Of a stretch of DNA of 64,000 bases, positions 60,937 through 64,000 are shown piece by piece; the stretch's first letter is position 1; each line of letters begins with the position of its first letter. Source of the DNA: Stieleria mannarensis (lineage in GTDB: Bacteria > Planctomycetota > Planctomycetia > Pirellulales > Pirellulaceae). The notes beneath the pieces were generated by a model that was not told where the DNA came from, ran no database searches, and was given only the letters and a program-made list of their open reading frames with translations. Both the position numbers and the translations under genes were made by a program. The DNA is taken from the NCBI RefSeq assembly GCF_014154935.1, contig NZ_JACEHH010000015.1, positions 62,001-126,000 of the forward strand, read 5' to 3'.

Positions 60937-61977
60937 CTACGCGATCGGCGTCTTGCTGTTTTCGCCGGCCTGCTCGATCACGTATTTGGGGACGGCATAG
61001 CCGGGCAGCGAGCGGCGCAGTTGCTCGATGATCTGTTTGCCACGCTCGATGTCCACCCAAAAGTGGCTGGCACCGCGGACGCGATCGAGTTGATGCAGGT
61101 AGTAGGGCAGCACGCCCGAATTGACCAATTTCAGCGACAACTCGCTCAGCGCCTCGGCGGAGTCGTTCACTCCGGCCAATAGAACAGCCTGATTCAGCAC
61201 CGAGACCCCCGCCCGCCTCATCCGTTCAAACGTGGCAACGACGTGTTCGTCGATCTCTTGGGCGTGGTTGCTGTGCACGACCACCCAGACGGCCAACCGC
61301 GACCGATCGAGTCGCTCGGCAAGTTCCGCGGTGATGCGTTGAGGAATCGCGATCGGCAGTCGGGTGTGAATCCGCAGCCGACGGACATGGTCGATCGCTT
61401 CGATCCGACCGATCAAATCCGACAACACGCCGTCGGTCAACGTCAGCGGGTCGCCACCGCTGAGCAGGACTTCGTGGATTTCGTTGTGGTCTTGGATGTA
61501 ACGCAGCGCCGGCGCCCACGACTGGGTTCGCGATCCGCTTTCGGAATACGGGAATTCGCGTCGAAAACAGTAGCGACAATGCACCGCACAGGCCCCGTGG
61601 GTGACGATCAGCGCACGTCCGTCGTACTTGTGCAGTAACCCGCCGCCACGCTGGGCTTGCAAATCGCCGACGGGATCGGAAACAAATCCGGGGCGATCGG
61701 TCAGTTCCTCGGCCGTGGCCAGCACCTGGCGCAGGATCGGGTCGCCGGGATCGCCGGGGGTGATCCGCGAGGCAAGTTCGAGGGGCACGAAGGTCGCAAA
61801 CGCCTCGGCATGGTCCGCCCGCCCGTCCGGGGCCAATCCCAGATACTGTCGCAATTGGGCCTGGGAACGGATCGCACGCTTCATCGCCGTCTGCCAACCG
61901 ACTGGGCCGGCGGAGGCGGAGAAACGGGCCGCGTTTCCCCGCGGCGGAGCGGTCGAGGAGCAATCAGGGGGCGACAT
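60937..61977 (-). CDS. epmB: EF-P beta-lysylation protein, lysine 2,3-aminomutase-like radical SAM enzyme
   Basis: A 346-residue radical SAM enzyme. The cluster motif C130-x3-C134-x2-C137 is in GACAVHCRYCFRR. The PLP/lysine-binding region follows the LAM family (LLSGGDPLTLTD; LNQAVLLAGVNDS; YYLHQLDRVRGASHF). The length and the neighbouring efp gene point to EpmB, which makes beta-lysine for EF-P, rather than the longer catabolic LAM. It is divergent from efp, with starts only 158 bp apart, so they may share a control region. EpmA, the ligase, is not in the window. Confidence 0.93.
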   Translation of the reverse strand: MSPPDCSSTAPPRGNAARFSASAGPVGWQTAMKRAIRSQAQLRQYLGLAPDGRADHAEAFATFVPLELASRITPGDPGDPILRQVLATAEELTDRPGFVSDPVGDLQAQRGGGLLHKYDGRALIVTHGACAVHCRYCFRREFPYSESGSRTQSWAPALRYIQDHNEIHEVLLSGGDPLTLTDGVLSDLIGRIEAIDHVRRLRIHTRLPIAIPQRITAELAERLDRSRLAVWVVVHSNHAQEIDEHVVATFERMRRAGVSVLNQAVLLAGVNDSAEALSELSLKLVNSGVLPYYLHQLDRVRGASHFWVDIERGKQIIEQLRRSLPGYAVPKYVIEQAGENSKTPIA

Positions 61978-62135
61978 GAATTCGGTCCGAGGGCGGTTTC
62001 TGGCGGTTGAGGGAAAACTAGCGTCTACCCGGTCGGGACAAAACCGCCCGCGATCGGTAAACTCTCGCCCCGTTGGGAGTCGTTGAAACTCCTCTCGACC
62101 CCCCAAAAGTCTGTATCACGGAGCCGGACAAACCG
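61978..62135. promoter_or_regulatory. Divergent promoter region between epmB and efp
   Basis: A 158-bp spacer shared by two functionally linked, divergent genes; it must contain their promoters. I cannot assign specific boxes by eye. Confidence 0.45.
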
Positions 62136-62705
62136 ATGGCAACTTACAACACCAGCGATTTCCGAAAAGGGCTGAAGGTCCAAATCGATGGAGAACCTTA
62201 CCTGATGACGGACATGCAGTTCGTCAAGCCGGGCAAAGGAAACGCTCTCTACAAATGCAAACTGAAGAACTTGATCCGGGGAACCACGCTGGACCGGACC
62301 TACAAGGGCGGTGATTCACTGGAAGCCGCAGACGTGCAAACGACCGACGTTTCGTTTCTGTATCGCCAAGGCGAAGATTACGTGTTCATGCACCAAGAGA
62401 CCTTCGAGCAGTACGAAGTGCCTGATAAAGTCGCCGGAGACATCTGGAAGTACCTCAAGGACGGCATGGTCTGCACGATGACCACGTACAACTCCAACCC
62501 GATCATCGTCGAACCGCCCACCATGGTCGAACTGGAAGTGACCGACTGTGCCCCCGGGGCCAAAGGTGACACGGCGACCAACGTCACCAAACCGGCCACG
62601 GTCGAAACCGGAGCGGAATTTATCGTCCCCGGATTCATCAAGACCGGAAACGTGATCAAAGTCGACACGCGGACGGGCGAGTACAGCGAACGCGTCAGCA
62701 ACTAG
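62136..62705 (+). CDS. efp: Translation elongation factor P
   Basis: A 189-residue factor that rescues ribosomes stalled at polyproline. The modification loop is KPGKGNALYK with K34 at the tip, the residue beta-lysylated by EpmA/EpmB. The three beta domains are complete, ending TGNVIKVDTRTGEYSERV. ATG 62136 gives the normal MATYNTSDFRKGL start. The divergent epmB gene suggests that modification occurs here. MgtE begins nine bases after the stop, in the same direction. Confidence 0.98.
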   Translation: MATYNTSDFRKGLKVQIDGEPYLMTDMQFVKPGKGNALYKCKLKNLIRGTTLDRTYKGGDSLEAADVQTTDVSFLYRQGEDYVFMHQETFEQYEVPDKVAGDIWKYLKDGMVCTMTTYNSNPIIVEPPTMVELEVTDCAPGAKGDTATNVTKPATVETGAEFIVPGFIKTGNVIKVDTRTGEYSERVSN

Positions 62706-62714
62706 GCTCCCTCC

Positions 62715-64000
62715 ATGGTCAACCCTCTCCTACTGCCAGAACTTCGAGAGATGTTGGCCGAAAACAATACGGCCGAACTGGTCGAATTCTGCACGGCCCT
62801 CAATCCCGGGCGAACCGCAGAGTTCATGGAGGGGTTGGACGATGTCGATCTGTGGTCGGTGCTGCAGTACGCCGACCTGGATCGACGTGCGGAGATCTTT
62901 TCGTACTTCGAGGACCAGCGGCAAGTCGAATTGCTGCGGACCCAGGAACCGCGCGAAGTCGCCGCGCTGGTGGACCGAATCGCGTCGGACGATCGCGTCG
63001 ACCTGATCCAGCAACTGCCGCCGGCGCGGGTCCAGTCGATCCTGCCGCTGTTGCCGGTCGAGGACCGCCGCGACATCTTGCGTCTGTGTTCCTACGAAGA
63101 AGGCACCGCGGGCGCGTTGATGACGTCCGAGGTCGCGATGCTGGCCGAGTCGTTGACGGTGTCCGACGCGTTGGAGGCACTGGGCAAACAAGCCAGCGAA
63201 TTGGAAACGATCTACTACCTGTACGTCGTCGACAATGACAACCTGCTGCGGGGCATCGTTTCGACACGACAACTCGTGTCCTCCCTTTCACGCCCCCACC
63301 GCACCCTGGGCGAGATGATGGAAACCGATGTCATCGTCGCCGAAGTGGACGAGGACCAGGAATCGGTCGCCGAGAAGGTCGAACGGTTCAACTTGCTGGC
63401 GATCCCCGTCGTCGATTCGGGCCGACAGCTGCTGGGCATCATCACACACGACGACGTGATCGACGTCGTCCGCGAAGAGTTGACCGAAGACGCCCACCGG
63501 ATCGCGGCGGTCGAACCGCTGGAAGAAAACTATCTGCGGATCGGATTGTTGAATCTGTCCTGGAAACGCGGGATCTGGCTGATCATCCTGTTTTTCGCCG
63601 CCTTGCTGACCGCGTTCGCCCTGGAGCATTATCATGATGAACTTCAGGACTACATCTGGTTGGTGTCGTTCATCCCGCTGATCATCAGCGCCGGCGGCAA
63701 TTCGGGCAGCCAATCGGCGACGCTGGTGATCACCGCGCTGACCAGCGGGCATGTGGAGCTCAAGGATTGGGGGACCGTGATCCGACGCGAGGTGATCGTT
63801 TCCGGTGTGTTAGGTATCTTCCTTTCGACGATCGGATACTCCGTCGCCGTGTTCATGGCTCCCACCGCATTCGCCGCGTTGGTGATCCCGATGACCTTGC
63901 TGGCGGTGATCATCGTCGGTTGTTTCTTCGGCGCCGCGTTGCCGCTGATCTTCCAAAAACTCGGCCTCGACCCGGCCATGATGAGCAACCCCTTCGTCGC
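62715..64000 (+). CDS. mgtE: MgtE magnesium transporter (partial, C-terminus outside window)
   Basis: Residues 1-428 of a MgtE-type Mg2+ channel. The N domain (about 1-130) is helical. A CBS pair follows, visible as LMTSEVAMLAESLTVSDAL and MMETDVIVAEVDEDQESVA with LLAIPVVDSGRQLLGIIT. The membrane domain begins at GIWLIILFFAALLTAFAL and carries the family signature PLIISAGGNSGSQSATLV. CBS and N domains sense cytosolic Mg2+ and gate the pore. The gene is cut by the window end after the fourth helix, before the final helix and stop. Confidence 0.96.
   Translation, partial: MVNPLLLPELREMLAENNTAELVEFCTALNPGRTAEFMEGLDDVDLWSVLQYADLDRRAEIFSYFEDQRQVELLRTQEPREVAALVDRIASDDRVDLIQQLPPARVQSILPLLPVEDRRDILRLCSYEEGTAGALMTSEVAMLAESLTVSDALEALGKQASELETIYYLYVVDNDNLLRGIVSTRQLVSSLSRPHRTLGEMMETDVIVAEVDEDQESVAEKVERFNLLAIPVVDSGRQLLGIITHDDVIDVVREELTEDAHRIAAVEPLEENYLRIGLLNLSWKRGIWLIILFFAALLTAFALEHYHDELQDYIWLVSFIPLIISAGGNSGSQSATLVITALTSGHVELKDWGTVIRREVIVSGVLGIFLSTIGYSVAVFMAPTAFAALVIPMTLLAVIIVGCFFGAALPLIFQKLGLDPAMMSNPFV

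Noticed and set aside
1-64000. tRNA, rRNA or riboswitch genes
   Set aside because: I looked for cloverleaf-like arms, conserved TTCGA loops and known riboswitch cores in the spacers and saw none; a covariance-model scan could still find one.

Overview
The window looks like a chromosomal segment of a planctomycete, most likely the Pirellulaceae (Rhodopirellula/Stieleria-like). The base composition is GC-rich with long antisense open frames. It encodes planctomycete-typical proteins: a Pirellula/Verrucomicrobium-type haem-binding dehydrogenase, an SHD1-domain secreted protein, DUF4332 domains, a PQQ-propeller membrane protein and a BamA-type outer membrane system. Ribosome binding sites are often weak or absent. 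I see no phage, transposase, integrase, CRISPR array, rRNA or tRNA, so this is mostly ordinary chromosome with patches of intergenic repeats. All identifications are from reading the sequence; no database search was run.

Layout. 1-4545 (leftward): a partial large membrane protein, then an L,D-transpeptidase, pyrE, and a nuclease-fold-like protein whose start overlaps the pyrE stop. 5017-9678 (rightward): a compact redox operon of a flavoprotein/[2Fe-2S]/membrane-haem fusion, an 11-haem cytochrome c, a one-haem DUF3365 lipoprotein and a single-domain globin. 9680-14405: a palindromic element, a CHAD protein, a CBS-domain relic, and a leftward operon of flavin reductase-like protein, M20 peptidase and SIMIBI-type P-loop protein. 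14578-18310: a DUF456 membrane protein and a large haem-binding dehydrogenase. 18310-26547: a 1190-residue protein that may be a PPi-type PEP carboxykinase, a CobB-type sirtuin lacking its zinc cysteines, alaS and a lipoprotein. 26887-33601: a 1486-residue YhaN/SMC-like ATPase with two DUF4332 domains, an array of palindromic repeats, a stand-alone RNA polymerase alpha-CTD-like protein, and two overlapping membrane/beta-sandwich genes.

33662-40804 (leftward): secreted proteins and a BamA assembly machine split into a POTRA gene and a barrel gene, followed by a SUKH/TPR gene. 40990-48602: a lipid-kinase-like protein, a probably transferred DUF2200 gene, and an envelope operon (GT2 glycosyltransferase, GT-C-like membrane protein, AsmA-like protein). 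48716-57534: an HD hydrolase, an esterase, phosphatidylserine decarboxylase, a serine hydrolase, a PQQ-propeller membrane protein, a MoxR ATPase, a Gfo/Idh/MocA oxidoreductase and a PII protein. 58032-64000: a glycine-zipper protein, a 101-bp tandem array, an ABC-2 permease, epmB divergent from efp, and a partial mgtE.

Two themes stand out. One is electron transfer: the redox operon could carry electrons from NAD(P)H through flavin, iron-sulfur and b-haem to a multihaem periplasmic protein, with a globin that suggests NO or O2 chemistry. The other is envelope building: split BamA, AsmA-like protein, glycosyltransferases, L,D-transpeptidase and phosphatidylserine decarboxylase. The intergenic regions carry at least four families of palindromic repeats, one of which has grown into tandem arrays at two separate places.
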